Translations under genes and position numbers: made by a program
Notes under the pieces: model-generated
Database searches by the model: none
Told to the model about the DNA's origin: nothing
Seen by the model: the letters and a program-made list of their open reading frames with translations, nothing else
Source: Calditrichia bacterium
Lineage (GTDB): Bacteria > Calditrichota > Calditrichia > RBG-13-44-9 > J075
Reading direction: 5' to 3'
Assembly (NCBI GenBank): GCA_020635015.1
Contig: JACKAP010000010.1
Span: forward strand, 1 to 64,000
Length of the DNA stretch: 64,000 bases
Shown: positions 53,659 to 63,800 of the stretch, piece after piece
Layout: every line of letters starts with the position of its first letter
Position numbering within the stretch: position 1 is the first letter of the stretch

Positions 53659-53685
53659 TGCTGGATGCTGGATGCTGGATGCTGG
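53658..53685. repeat. Tandem ATGCTGG repeat (four units)
   Basis: Four 7-bp units ATGCTGG follow directly after the small remnant frame. Confidence 0.8.
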
Positions 53686-53810
53686 ATTGATCCTCTTTCC
53701 TGCATACCCCAAGAATCACAACCCTCCCTTGTTTCCCATCTCCTTTCATCGTACATTTTTTCACACAGTGATTGAAAAATGCAGCCGCTGACGGCAAAGG
53801 AGATCCACCT

Positions 53811-55097
53811 ATGGGCAGCCAAAAGTTCAATGCCTTCGAAATGGCCCAATCGCAGTTTGACCGGATTGCCGACCTGCTGAAGCTGGATCAGGCCACCCGC
53901 GATCTGCTCCGCTACCCGATCCGGGAATACCAGTTCAGCATCCCGGTGCGTATGAAGGACGGCACGATGCGCATCTTCCGCGGCTTCCGGGTGCAGCATA
54001 ACGATGCCCGGGGGCCGGCCAAGGGCGGCATCCGTTTTCACCCGCTGGAAACCGTCGACACCATGCGCGCGCTGGCGATGTGGATGACCTGGAAGTGCGC
54101 GGTGATCGACATCCCCCTCGGAGGCAGCAAGGGTGGGGTGATCTGCGATCCCCACGAATTGAGCGAATACGAGATGGAACAGATCTGCCGCGGCTGGGTG
54201 CGTCAGATTGCCCGGGATGTCGGCCCCTATCAGGATGTGCCGGCCCCGGAAGTGATGGCCAGTCCCCAGACCATGCTCTGGATGCTCGATGAATACGAAG
54301 TGATCCACGGCGGTAAATTTCCCGGCTTCATTACCGGCAAACCGGTCAGCCTCGGCGGCTCCCAGGGCAAAAAAGAGTCGACCGGCTACGGGGTGATCTT
54401 TGCGGTGCGGGAAGCGCTGAATGAACTGAACCTCAGCCTGAAGGACACCCTGGCCAGCGTGCAGGGCTTCGGCAGCGTGGCCCGCCATGCCATCGAGCTC
54501 TATCAGCAGATTGGCGGCCGGGTGATCAGCGTCGCCTGCTGGGATCAAAGCGACCAGGCCACTTACACCTACCGGAAAAAAGAGGGGATCAACTACCCGG
54601 AACTGCTCGCCATCACCGACCCCTTCGGGGGCATCGACAAGCGCAAGGCGCTGGAGCTGGGCTACGAGATCCTGCCCGGCGAAGCCTGGATCGAACAGGA
54701 GGTGGATATCCTGATCCCGGCGGCGCTGGAGAATCAGATCACCTCCGAGAATGTGCAGCAAATTCATCCGCGGGTCAAGCTCGTCGCTGAGGCCGCCAAC
54801 GGCCCCACCACTCCGGAAGCCGATCCGGTGATCAATGAGCGGGGCATCTTCGTGATTCCCGATTTCCTGGCCAATGCCGGAGGCGTCACCTGCAGCTATT
54901 TCGAGCAGGTGCAGAGCAACATGAATTACTATTGGGAAAAAGATGAAGTGCTGGCCCGGCTCGACGTGAAAATGACCGCCGCCTACCACGATGTCAGCAG
55001 CCTGGCAAAAAAGAGCAGGCAGAACACCCGCGATGCAGCCTATATGATTGCGGTGAGCCGGGTGGCGCAGGCGTGTAAGGACCGGGGATGGGTTTGA
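53811..55097 (+). CDS. gdhA: Glutamate dehydrogenase (Glu/Leu/Phe/Val family)
   Basis: This enzyme of about 428 residues starts MGSQKFNAFEMAQSQFDRIA. Substrate-site motifs are GPAKGGIRFHP and KCAVIDIPLGGSKGGV. The NAD(P)-binding domain has VQGFGSVARHAIELYQQIGG, then LIPAALENQITSENV, AEAANGPTTPEAD and IPDFLANAGGVTCSYFEQVQ. It interconverts glutamate and 2-oxoglutarate plus ammonia in the cytoplasm. GGAGA precedes the start by seven bases; the 13 extra upstream codons are not supported. It stands 178 bp before the PEP-domain gene. Confidence 0.93.
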   Translation: MGSQKFNAFEMAQSQFDRIADLLKLDQATRDLLRYPIREYQFSIPVRMKDGTMRIFRGFRVQHNDARGPAKGGIRFHPLETVDTMRALAMWMTWKCAVIDIPLGGSKGGVICDPHELSEYEMEQICRGWVRQIARDVGPYQDVPAPEVMASPQTMLWMLDEYEVIHGGKFPGFITGKPVSLGGSQGKKESTGYGVIFAVREALNELNLSLKDTLASVQGFGSVARHAIELYQQIGGRVISVACWDQSDQATYTYRKKEGINYPELLAITDPFGGIDKRKALELGYEILPGEAWIEQEVDILIPAALENQITSENVQQIHPRVKLVAEAANGPTTPEADPVINERGIFVIPDFLANAGGVTCSYFEQVQSNMNYYWEKDEVLARLDVKMTAAYHDVSSLAKKSRQNTRDAAYMIAVSRVAQACKDRGWV

Positions 55098-55140
55098 AAA
55101 TTGCGAGTTTGATGATTGAGAACAATATGGTTTTCTGTTG

Positions 55141-55249
55141 ATGGGTGAATGGGTGAATGGGAAAAAACCTATGTAAGGACCAGTCTCGATTTTCCCCTAC
55201 GTACGTCTTTCCCCATCCACCCATCCACCCATCCACCCATTCACCCATT
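55141..55249. repeat. Palindromic repeat of GGGTGAAT / ATCCACCC words
   Basis: ATGGGTGAATGGGTGAATGG at the left is matched by repeated CATCCACCC and CATTCACCCAT at the right. It fills most of the gap between gdhA and the PEP-domain gene. Confidence 0.65.
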
Positions 55250-55275
55250 TATAAAAGCTGTATGGAGGCCCCCCC

Positions 55276-58200
55276 ATGAACAACCAGGATCAATCCGTCG
55301 ATACGTTACTCTATGCGCTGAAGGAGCGGGCCAAAGAGCTGAACTGCCTCTACCGGGTGGAAGAGCTCTTCAACATTTCGGAAGCCACGGTGGGCGACAT
55401 CTGCCGGGGCATCATCCAGGCCATCCCCCCCGGCTGGCAGTATCCCGATATCTGCCTGGCTAAAATTACCGTCGGGGAGAAGATCTACCAGTCGCCGGAC
55501 TTCCAGGAAACCTCCTGGGTGCAGAGCGCCGATATCATCGCTCAGGATGTCAAGGTGGGATCGGTGAAGGTGTATTACACCACCGAACGCCCCCCGGCGG
55601 ACGAAGGTCCCTTCCTGAAGGAAGAACGCAAGCTGATCAACACCATCGCCGAACGCCTGGGGCGGCGCATCCTGCATGAGAACCTGAAACGGGTGTTTGA
55701 GGAGCAGACGACCGTCAAGAAGCAGGATAAGGACTGGCTGAGCATCGTCGACCTGCTGAAGCGCACCGACCCGAAACTGCTGATGCGCATCTCCCGCAAG
55801 ATGCTCAACTACCTCTGCTGGAACGGTATCGAGGAGGCGGAACGGCTGCTGGAACACTTCAGCCCGGCTTATAAAAGCGAAGAGAGTGAGCTGCTGAAGG
55901 AGATCAACCGCCCCTATCAGAAGAAGGCGGTCAGCAATATCCTGGCCATCAGCGAAGATATTTTCCGCATCGCCGGCGATCATCTCAGCGAGACCGAAAT
56001 CTTAGGCAGCATCCAGAAATGGATCAAGGACGACCGCTCGGACTTCCTGGTCAATATTCTGGAAAATCCCGGATCGACCCTCTCGGACATCACCAGCGCC
56101 ATCGAGCGCTATCATCACCTAACGCCCCAGGGACTGGAGCTGCCCACCCCCCGGGAAAAAGGCTTCCGGGTGGCGCTGATCCGCCGCCTGCTGACCGACC
56201 AGTCGCAGTTCATCAACATTGCCAAACATTTTATCGAGGTGGATGATTTCTACAATCTGCTGCACCACATCATCTTCCCCGCCGGCAGTCACGGGAAGCT
56301 GGGGGGAAAAAGCGCCGGACTGTTCCTGGCAACCCAGATCCTGAAAAAGAACCTCGAGCAGCAGGAATTACTGGGCGACATCAAGACTCCCAAGACCTGG
56401 TATCTCACCTCCGACGCCATCCTCAACTTCATGCATTACAACAACCTGGAGGAGATCGTCGAGCAAAAATATAAAGAGATCGGCCAGGTGCGCCAGGAAT
56501 ATCCCTACGTGATGCACATCTTCAAAAATTCCCCCCTGCCTCCGGAGATCCTCAAAGGGCTGTCCGTGGCGCTAGACGATTTTGAAAACGCTCCCCTGAT
56601 CGTGCGCAGTTCCAGCCTGCTGGAAGATCGCATGGGCACTGCCTTTGCCGGCAAGTATAAAAGCCTGTTTATTGCCAACCAGGGCAGCAAAGAGAAACGC
56701 CTGGCGGCGCTGATGGATGCGATCGTGGAGGTCTATGCCTCCACCTTTGGCCCCGATCCGATCGAATACCGCCTGGAGCGCGGGATGATCGACTTCCACG
56801 AGGAGATGGGGATCATGATCCAGGAGTGCGTCGGCACCCGGATCGGGCGCTATTTTCTGCCCGCCTTTGCCGGGGTGGCCTTCAGCCACAATGAATTCCG
56901 CTGGTCGCGGCGCATCAAGCGGGAGGACGGGCTGATCCGCCTGGTGCCCGGCCTCGGCACCCGGGCGGTCGACCGCCTCAGCGACGACTACCCGATGCTG
57001 ATCTCGCCCGGCGAGCCGGACTTGCGGGTCAACGTGACCCTGGATGAGAAGATCCGCTATTCGCCGAAGAAGATCGACGTGATCAACCTGGAGACCGACA
57101 GTTTCGAGACCCTGGAAATCCGGGATCTGCTGAAAGAGTGCGGAGATGATTATCCGCTGGTGAGCCAATTGGTGTCGATCCTGGAGCAGGACCGGCTGCG
57201 CCTGCCGGGGGCGTTGGGAAGCGACTTCGGACGTGACTATCCGGTGGTGACCTTCGAGGGCCTGATTCGCAACAGCAATTTCATCCCGCGGATGAACGCC
57301 ATCCTGAAAACCCTGCAGGACAAGTTCGAGACCCCGGTCGATATCGAGTTTGCCCATGACGGGCGCGATTTTTACCTGCTGCAGTGCCGCCCCTTAAGCT
57401 ACGGCGCGGCTTATCAGCCGGCGTCGATTCCCCGGGATGTGCCCAAAGCGCGCACTTTGTTTACTGCCAACCGCTATGTTACCAACGGCATCGTCTCCGA
57501 CATCACCCATATCGTGTACGTTGATCCGCAGCAGTACGGCGAGCTATCCCAGCAAGCCGATCTGCTGGCGGTAGGCAAAGCCGTCAGCAAGCTGAACCAG
57601 ATCCTGCCCAAGCGCCAGTTTATCCTGATGGGCCCCGGGCGCTGGGGCAGCCGCGGCGACATCAAGCTGGGGGTCAGCGTCACCTATTCCGGCATCAACA
57701 ACACTGCCATGCTGATCGAAATTGCCCGCCGCCAGAAGGATTATGTGCCGGATGTCTCCTTCGGCACTCATTTTTTTCAGGACCTGGTGGAAGCATCGAT
57801 CCGCTACCTGCCGCTCTATCCTGATGATGCCGGGATTACTTTCAATACGGAATTCCTGAGCGCATCGGAGAATATGCTGGAAAATCTGCTGCCGGAGTTT
57901 GCCGCGCTATCCGGCATCATTCGGGTGATCGATGTGCCGGAAGCCAGTGGCGGCCTGGTGCTGCAGGTATTGATGAACGGAGATCTGGAGGAAGCGGTCG
58001 GCATCCTGGCAGAATCGAATGAGGCTCGGGAGATCAAAATCAAACGGAGCCAATCGGATGCCCCGCCGGGCCGCAGCGACGAGCATTGGCGCTGGCGGCA
58101 GCGGCAGATCGAGCGCCTGGCAGCGCGGCTGGATCCGGAGCGCTTCGGGGTGAAAGGCTTCTATATCTTCGGCAGCACCAAGAACGCCACCGCCGGCCCG

Positions 58201-58467
58201 GCCAGCGATATCGATATCCTGGTCCACTTCCAGGGCACCGCGGCGCAAAAGCAGGATCTGCTCTCCTGGCTGGAAGGCTGGAGCCTGTGCCTCAGCCAGT
58301 TCAACTTCCTGCGCACCGGCCAGGAAACCGACGGCCTGCTCGATGTGCACCTGGTGACCGACGCGGACATCGCCAAACGCACCAGCTACGCGGTGAAGAT
58401 CGGGGCGAAGACCGATGCCGCCCGGCCGCTGACGGTGGGGAAGTCGAAGTTTGCCAGGCACACATGA
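55276..58467 (+). CDS. PEP-synthase N-domain protein fused to a nucleotidyltransferase
   Basis: This protein of 1063 residues has a helical/GAF-like start (residues 1-140). An ATP-grasp-type PEP/pyruvate-binding domain follows, with GKLGGKSAGLFLA (340-352) and APLIVRSSSLLEDRMGTAFA (439-458), R444 being the usual catalytic Arg. A middle domain typical of this subfamily comes next (LMGPGRWGSRGDIKLGV). The last part is a pol-beta-like nucleotidyltransferase, with G966-S967, D978-x-D980 and D1023 in the pattern GS...DxD...D. The swivelling phosphohistidine domain and the PEP-binding barrel of true PEP synthase or PPDK are absent, so it is not a standard PEP synthase. It may phosphorylate or nucleotidylate a protein or RNA partner; this is inference. 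Confidence 0.8.
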   Translation: MNNQDQSVDTLLYALKERAKELNCLYRVEELFNISEATVGDICRGIIQAIPPGWQYPDICLAKITVGEKIYQSPDFQETSWVQSADIIAQDVKVGSVKVYYTTERPPADEGPFLKEERKLINTIAERLGRRILHENLKRVFEEQTTVKKQDKDWLSIVDLLKRTDPKLLMRISRKMLNYLCWNGIEEAERLLEHFSPAYKSEESELLKEINRPYQKKAVSNILAISEDIFRIAGDHLSETEILGSIQKWIKDDRSDFLVNILENPGSTLSDITSAIERYHHLTPQGLELPTPREKGFRVALIRRLLTDQSQFINIAKHFIEVDDFYNLLHHIIFPAGSHGKLGGKSAGLFLATQILKKNLEQQELLGDIKTPKTWYLTSDAILNFMHYNNLEEIVEQKYKEIGQVRQEYPYVMHIFKNSPLPPEILKGLSVALDDFENAPLIVRSSSLLEDRMGTAFAGKYKSLFIANQGSKEKRLAALMDAIVEVYASTFGPDPIEYRLERGMIDFHEEMGIMIQECVGTRIGRYFLPAFAGVAFSHNEFRWSRRIKREDGLIRLVPGLGTRAVDRLSDDYPMLISPGEPDLRVNVTLDEKIRYSPKKIDVINLETDSFETLEIRDLLKECGDDYPLVSQLVSILEQDRLRLPGALGSDFGRDYPVVTFEGLIRNSNFIPRMNAILKTLQDKFETPVDIEFAHDGRDFYLLQCRPLSYGAAYQPASIPRDVPKARTLFTANRYVTNGIVSDITHIVYVDPQQYGELSQQADLLAVGKAVSKLNQILPKRQFILMGPGRWGSRGDIKLGVSVTYSGINNTAMLIEIARRQKDYVPDVSFGTHFFQDLVEASIRYLPLYPDDAGITFNTEFLSASENMLENLLPEFAALSGIIRVIDVPEASGGLVLQVLMNGDLEEAVGILAESNEAREIKIKRSQSDAPPGRSDEHWRWRQRQIERLAARLDPERFGVKGFYIFGSTKNATAGPASDIDILVHFQGTAAQKQDLLSWLEGWSLCLSQFNFLRTGQETDGLLDVHLVTDADIAKRTSYAVKIGAKTDAARPLTVGKSKFARHT

Positions 58468-58472
58468 ATATT

Positions 58473-58547
58473 TGCCACAGAGTCACAGAGACCACAGAGA
58501 ACCGACAGCAGAAAAGCCTCTGTGCCCTCCGTGTCTCTGTGGCTAAA
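58473..58547. repeat. Family D palindrome copy
   Basis: GCCACAGAGTCACAGAGACC and CTCCGTGTCTCTGTGGC are the two arms. It lies between the convergent PEP-domain and phosphoesterase genes. Confidence 0.7.
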
Positions 58548-58564
58548 AGCATTTCAAACACACC

Positions 58565-59428
58565 CTACATGAGTTCCCGCCTCGCCTCCGCCGGGTTTTC
58601 CGCATCAAACCGCACCAGGGCCAGTTCCGGGCCGTCGTGGGCGGCGGAGAAAGCGTGGGTCTCGCCAACCTGCTCCCGCCACTGTCCGGTGAGGCGGGCC
58701 GACTCGTGCACGTGACCATGGAGGGTGATCAACGGCCGGCGGGCCTCGATAAAACGCTTCACCGCGATGCTGCCGATATGCACATCCAGCGGCACGTGGT
58801 CGATCATCTTCCCATCCAGCGCCGCCCGGTCTAATTTGGTCTGATAGGGCGGGGTGTGGAATAAAAAAATGGCGCGGGAGAGGTCGTCATGCCCCGCCAG
58901 TCGCGCCAGGTCTTTCTGGATGGTGGCATACTTCGGCTCATTGGGCGGCACTGCTACGGAGCGGAACCCTTCCTCCGGGGAAATGCAGCCCGGATCGACA
59001 TAGCGGGAAACGTCGTAGCGCTCCCAGTCCTTCAGTTGGAAAGGGGTTGGGGGTACGTAGGCATAACCGTAAACATTGAACTTCCCCAGGGGCACTTTCC
59101 GGTTGTGGATATATTCCCAGATCCCTTCCGCCGCAGCATCCCGGATCCCCGCCTCTTCCATCCGGCTGTCGTCATTGCCCAGGATCAAGAACACCCGGGG
59201 ATAGGCCTCCCCCAACGCCTCCCTTAATTTTTGGAATTCCCGCGACAGAAAATCCGCCACAAAATCCCGGTAATGCTCCGCATCCGCCGCCAGCGCCAGC
59301 AAACTGGATGGCAGCAAATCCCCTCCCAGGAACACCGCCGCCGGGCGCTCGGCGGCGATGGCCGCAAAGAGCTTTTGGTAGCGGGTGATGTGGCCGTGAA
59401 GGTCGGTAACAAAGATGCAGGGGGTCAT
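58565..59428 (-). CDS. Metallophosphoesterase
   Basis: A calcineurin-like phosphoesterase of about 287 residues starts MTPCIFVTDLHGHITRYQ. D and H ligands are in TDLHGH, then FLGGDLLPSS, LILGNDDSRMEE, IFLFHTPPYQTKLDRA and TLHGHVHESARLTG. Together these give the usual five-motif metal site. The substrate may be a nucleotide or a phosphoester. The frame is open 25 codons upstream, but that part is not similar to the family. It is cytoplasmic and stands alone, convergent with the PEP-domain gene. Confidence 0.9.
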   Translation of the reverse strand: MTPCIFVTDLHGHITRYQKLFAAIAAERPAAVFLGGDLLPSSLLALAADAEHYRDFVADFLSREFQKLREALGEAYPRVFLILGNDDSRMEEAGIRDAAAEGIWEYIHNRKVPLGKFNVYGYAYVPPTPFQLKDWERYDVSRYVDPGCISPEEGFRSVAVPPNEPKYATIQKDLARLAGHDDLSRAIFLFHTPPYQTKLDRAALDGKMIDHVPLDVHIGSIAVKRFIEARRPLITLHGHVHESARLTGQWREQVGETHAFSAAHDGPELALVRFDAENPAEARRELM

Positions 59429-59645
59429 GGGGGGCCTGCCTTTCCCGTATTCACCTTGCCCATTGATGGGATTATTATTTTGCCACCGAGGCGCAGAGAA
59501 CACAGAGTTTGTTCAAATAAAATTAGTGAAATAATACAGCTCCGGTCAATCTAAAATGCATAATCATCTGGAAGGATGAAGGTGACAGGTGGTGAACGGC
59601 GCGTTTGGGAGGAGTGATGAGTGTTTTGTGGGGGTGGCATGGGGG

Positions 59646-59882
59646 GAGCGCTTCCCCGACCTGGCGGGCGGGGGAAACTTGGGACGCCCTTGCGGGCTTA
59701 TTTTTGTAATCCGCTCTAACTTTTTCCAAATTTTCATCATTTCTGCCAATATTATAATAGCAGAGCTGGATTATCAAATCCGCCTTCGGCCCGAAGGGCC
59801 ACCCACGTTGGCCCCGGCCCCCGGCCGGGGCCATCAAAAAAAATTAATCCATATCAGCCCCGTCAGGGGCGTCCCAAGAGAG
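59646..59882. repeat. REP-like repeats upstream of the Y1 transposase
   Basis: A palindromic unit (CTTCCCCGACCTGGCGGGCG with GGGACGCCCTTGCGGGC) is followed by TTCGGCCCGAAGGGCCACCC, GGCCCCGGCCCCCGGC and CAGCCCCGTCAGGGGCGTCC. The same three units recur downstream of the transposase. This is the pattern expected for a RAYT with its REP elements. Confidence 0.75.
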
Positions 59883-59892
59883 GGGGGAAATT

Positions 59893-60348
59893 ATGGGGCA
59901 TTCGTATTCGAGACATTATGTGCATATCGTTTTCGCCACGAAGTATCGGCGGAAGCTGATCCATCCGGGAGAGATGGAAGCGGGGCTGCATGCCTACATG
60001 GCCGGGATCATCAATAACCGGCATGGATTTGCTAAAAAGATCAACGGTATCGCCGATCACATTCACATACTGGCCGACTTGAAAAGAGACACATCGGTTG
60101 CTGCACTGGTGCAGGATGTCAAATCATATTCATCGCGGTGGGTCAACCGGCACTACGCCGTCCCCGGGAAATTTCGCTGGCAGGAGGGATATGGGGTGTT
60201 TTCGGTCAATCCGATGGGGGTCGGACGGGTGGTCCGGTATATCGAACGGCAGAAGGAGCACCACCGGCAAATTATTTTTGAGACGGAGTATGTTGCTTTG
60301 TTGAAAAAGCATCGGATTCAGTTTGATGAGAATGATTTGTGGGATTGA
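59893..60348 (+). CDS. Y1 (IS200/RAYT-type) transposase
   Basis: This 151-residue HUH endonuclease has MGHSYSRHYVHIVFATKYRR at the start, the metal motif H56-I57-H58 in ADHIHIL, and the catalytic Tyr likely at residue 100 in WQEGYGVFSV. It is a single-stranded-DNA transposase of the IS200/REP-associated (RAYT) group. It probably cuts the flanking GC-rich hairpins. No IS605 TnpB partner is present. The gene is intact. Confidence 0.92.
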   Translation: MGHSYSRHYVHIVFATKYRRKLIHPGEMEAGLHAYMAGIINNRHGFAKKINGIADHIHILADLKRDTSVAALVQDVKSYSSRWVNRHYAVPGKFRWQEGYGVFSVNPMGVGRVVRYIERQKEHHRQIIFETEYVALLKKHRIQFDENDLWD

Positions 60349-60384
60349 TGAGTAATGTGTGGAGATGATGTAGAAGATATTTTT

Positions 60385-60656
60385 TCCCTTCCCCGACCTG
60401 ACGGTCGGGGGAAACGTGGGACGCCCTGCGGGCTTGGTTGCGGACGACGCGCATACTTATGGCTCGGGGGAAACGTGGGACGTCCTGGCGGGCTTGTTTT
60501 TGCGGGGACAAAAATGTCTTTCGGCCCGAAGGGCCACCCATGTTGGCCCCGGCCCCCAGCCGGGGCCATCAAAATAAAAACCAATCCATATCAGCCCCGT
60601 CAGGGGCGTCCCAAGGTAGTCAGGGGCGTTCCAAGGTAGCCAGGGGCGTTCCAAGA
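60385..60656. repeat. REP-like repeats downstream of the Y1 transposase
   Basis: The three units seen upstream (CCCCGACCTGACGGTCGGGG; CGGCCCGAAGGGCCACCC; CAGCCCCGTCAGGGGCGTCC) recur. The last one is partly tandem (CAGGGGCGTTCCAAGGTAG). The rest of the 480-bp gap to the sensor gene has no gene that I can support. Confidence 0.75.
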
Positions 60657-60832
60657 AAAAGCAGTGCAATCATCACCAAATATCTCCTTATTATTTACAG
60701 AAAATCATACGCGAAAAAAAAATCAAGTGTTATATTTGTGATGCGACAAGTTGAGATGGAAGCTAATACGGCATATTTGGCTTTGCCGTAAATAATACAG
60801 CATGGTAAATCTCAAGGCGAAATTCAATTAGC

Positions 60833-63800
60833 ATGCACAAGCAAGTACCCTCTGCGCCGGAAGCGCGAAAACTTGTTTTCCAAACCGTTGTCCTGCTACT
60901 CCACCTCATGATTCCCTTGCCGGGTCAGCAAGCGAATCTGAACTTTAAACACCTGACCATTGAGAACGGCCTCTCCCAAAACGCCGTTTACGCCATTCTG
61001 CAGGACCGGCGTGGATTTATGTGGTTCGGCACCAAAGACGGGCTGAACAAGTATGACGGTTATACGGTGACCGTTTATATGTCCGATCCTGCCGACAGCA
61101 CCAGTATCTCCAACAATTCGATCAAGCGCCTGTTTGAAGATAGCCGGGGCAATCTCTGGATCGGCACCTTTGACGGCGGGCTGAACCGGATGGAGCGCGA
61201 CCGGGAGACTTTCCACCATTTCCTGTTCGACCCGCTGAATCCGCACAGCCTGAGCGGAAATCATGTGACCGCGATCGCTGAGGATTCATTGGGGAACTTA
61301 TGGGTCGGCACCTTCAACGACGGCTTGAATCTGCTCTCCCGGGAGGAAATGACAACATCGGCGCCTTCGCTTAAGCGCTTTATCCATGACCCGGCAAATC
61401 CCGCCAGTCTCAGCCGCAATAATGTGCATGACCTGCTGATCGATCGTCAGGGTATGTTATGGATCGGCACCGGCGCAGGATTGAACCAACTGGTTGATGC
61501 GAATATGGGGCGGTTTCAACAGTATCCCATCACCGTCAAAGCACCGAATACGCCCTCCCGGCCGGGTGATGCGGCGGTCAACAGTATTTACCTCGATCAA
61601 AATGATTCGCTCTGGATCGGAACCACTTTCGGGATCGCCGCCTTCAACCGGCGCAGCGGCGAGTATCTGCATTACCCCAATCGCCAGGGCATCGCCGGCT
61701 CCAGTTGGGGGAAAGTAGCGGGGATTGCCGACGATCCGGCCGGCAGATTATGGCTGGCCAGTCCCGGAGGGCTGATGCGGTTTGATCCCCGCGACCAGCG
61801 TTATACCTATTTCGATCCCGATCCGCTCAACCCGCAAGGCATCAGCCATAGCGGCATTACCACCCTTATCCGCGATCAACGGGGGGCGATCTGGATCGGA
61901 ACCAGCGGATACGGGGTCGACATCTACGATCCCCAGGCCAATCGATTCAACATCTTCCGCGGCAACCGGAGCACCTCCAGCCGCCCGGGCAATTTCACCA
62001 TCCGCTCCCTGTTTGAAGATCATGAGGGAAATATCTGGATCGGCTCCGATGTGCTGTATCGCTGGAACCGCCGCAGCGGGGAACTGCGCAGTTTCGAAAG
62101 CAAGAGCGGCAATCTGGATGAGTTGGGCAGTACCGCCACCTGGTCGATCATCCAGGACCACCGGGGCGATCTCTGGTTCGGCACCTACCGCGGCTTATAT
62201 CGCTATCATCCGGCCGACGGCGTGCAGCGCCATTTTCAATTTGTCAGCGGTAATTCCAGCGGCTTGCAGGAAGAATGCATCTATGGCGTCTTCGAAGACC
62301 GGGAGGGCACAATTTGGGCGGTCAGCGAACGGTATCTTCACCGGCTGGACGATCCACGGCGGGGCATCTTTCGCGCCTACCGCTTCGGCGAAAATCCCCC
62401 GACCAACGAGCCGATGTCCCCATCGCTCTACCAGGATACCGACGGCGATCTATGGTTTGCCACCAACCAGGGCTTGTTCCGCTTCCAACCGACGGCGGAG
62501 GCCTTTACTTCCTTCCACAATGATCCGGGCGATGCCTCCAGCCTCAGTCACAATATGATCCGCGCCATCACCCCCGATCCGCAGCAGCCGGAACGCTACC
62601 TGTGGATCGGCACCGCCGGCGGGGGGCTCAACCGGCTGGACCGGGAGACGCTAACTTTTGAGCATTTTACCACTAAAGACGGTCTGCCGAATAATGTGGT
62701 GTATGCAGTGCTGCCGGATGCGGAAGGCAATTTGTGGATGAGCACCAACCGCGGGCTCTCCCGGTTTGATCCGCATTCCCGGAGATTTGACAATTTTGAT
62801 GTCAACGACGGATTGCAGAGCAATGAGTTCAATACCAGCGCCTTTTACAAAAGCGCAAACGGCGAGCTGTTTTTTGGCGGGATCAACGGGTTCAATTATT
62901 TCTATCCGCAAGAGATCAAGATCGATAGCGACGCTCCGGAGATCGTTTTTACCGATCTCAAACTTTTCAACCAGACGGTGTCGCCGCACGATAGCAATTC
63001 CGTATTGTCGAAAGTGATCTCGCGAACCGAAGCGATCACGATTCCCCAACGCGATAATGTGATTTCCTTTGAGTTTGCGGCGCTGGACTTCACTGCCCCG
63101 GCGAAAAACCGCTACGCCTATAAGCTGGAAGGGTTTAATCAAGACTGGATACAACTCGGCACCCGAAGGATCGTCACCTTCACCAATCTCGACCCCGGCG
63201 AATATGTGCTGCGCGTAAAAGGGTCAAACAGCAGCGGGGTCTGGAACGAACAGGGCGCCATCCTGAAGATCACCATTACGCCGCCGCTCTGGCGAACCTG
63301 GTGGGCCTATACCCTATATTTTCTGGCTTTCCTGGGAATCATTCTCGCCATCCGAGGCTACGAGGTGAACCGCATTCAGTTGAAAAACCGCCTGGAGTTG
63401 GAACAGATCGAATCGAACAGCCTGCGTCAGCTCGACCAGGTCAAATCGCGTTTTTTTGCCAATATCTCCCACGAATTCCGCACCCCGCTGACCCTGATTT
63501 TAGGTCCGATCGAACAATTGATTCCGGAACAACCCAGCGAATCTGCCAAACATACCCTCCAGACCATGCAGCGAAATGCAACTCAACTGCTAAAACTCAT
63601 CAACCAGTTGCTGGATCTCTCCAAACTCGATGCCGGGAAAATGACCCTCCAGGCATTGCGCACCGACCTGATTCCCTATTTGAAGGGCATCATCATGTCT
63701 TATGAATCGATGGCGGAGATACGCCACATCCAGCTATCCTTCAACGCCCCCTGCGATGCGCTGGAAATGAGTTTCGATCCCGATAAGATCGAAAAGATTT

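Noticed and set aside
53469..54989. Long open frame (506 codons) on the minus strand
   Set aside because: It lies antisense to the glutamate dehydrogenase gene, which has full family motifs and a good ribosome site. The antisense translation is rich in H, G, A and D, typical of a shadow frame in GC-rich DNA.
56572..57357. Minus-strand open frame of 261 codons
   Set aside because: It is antisense to the PEP-domain protein; the composition is that of a shadow frame.
55276..58467. True PEP synthase or pyruvate phosphate dikinase
   Set aside because: The phosphohistidine swivelling domain and the PEP-binding barrel are absent, and a nucleotidyltransferase takes their place.
59646..60656. Possible CRISPR array
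   Set aside because: The repeats are palindromic, unevenly spaced and flank a Y1 transposase. There is no regular spacer pattern and no cas gene.
61782..62558. Plus-strand open frame of 258 codons rich in S, A and P
   Set aside because: It overlaps the sensor kinase in another frame, and the Reg_prop repeats in the kinase frame are clear.
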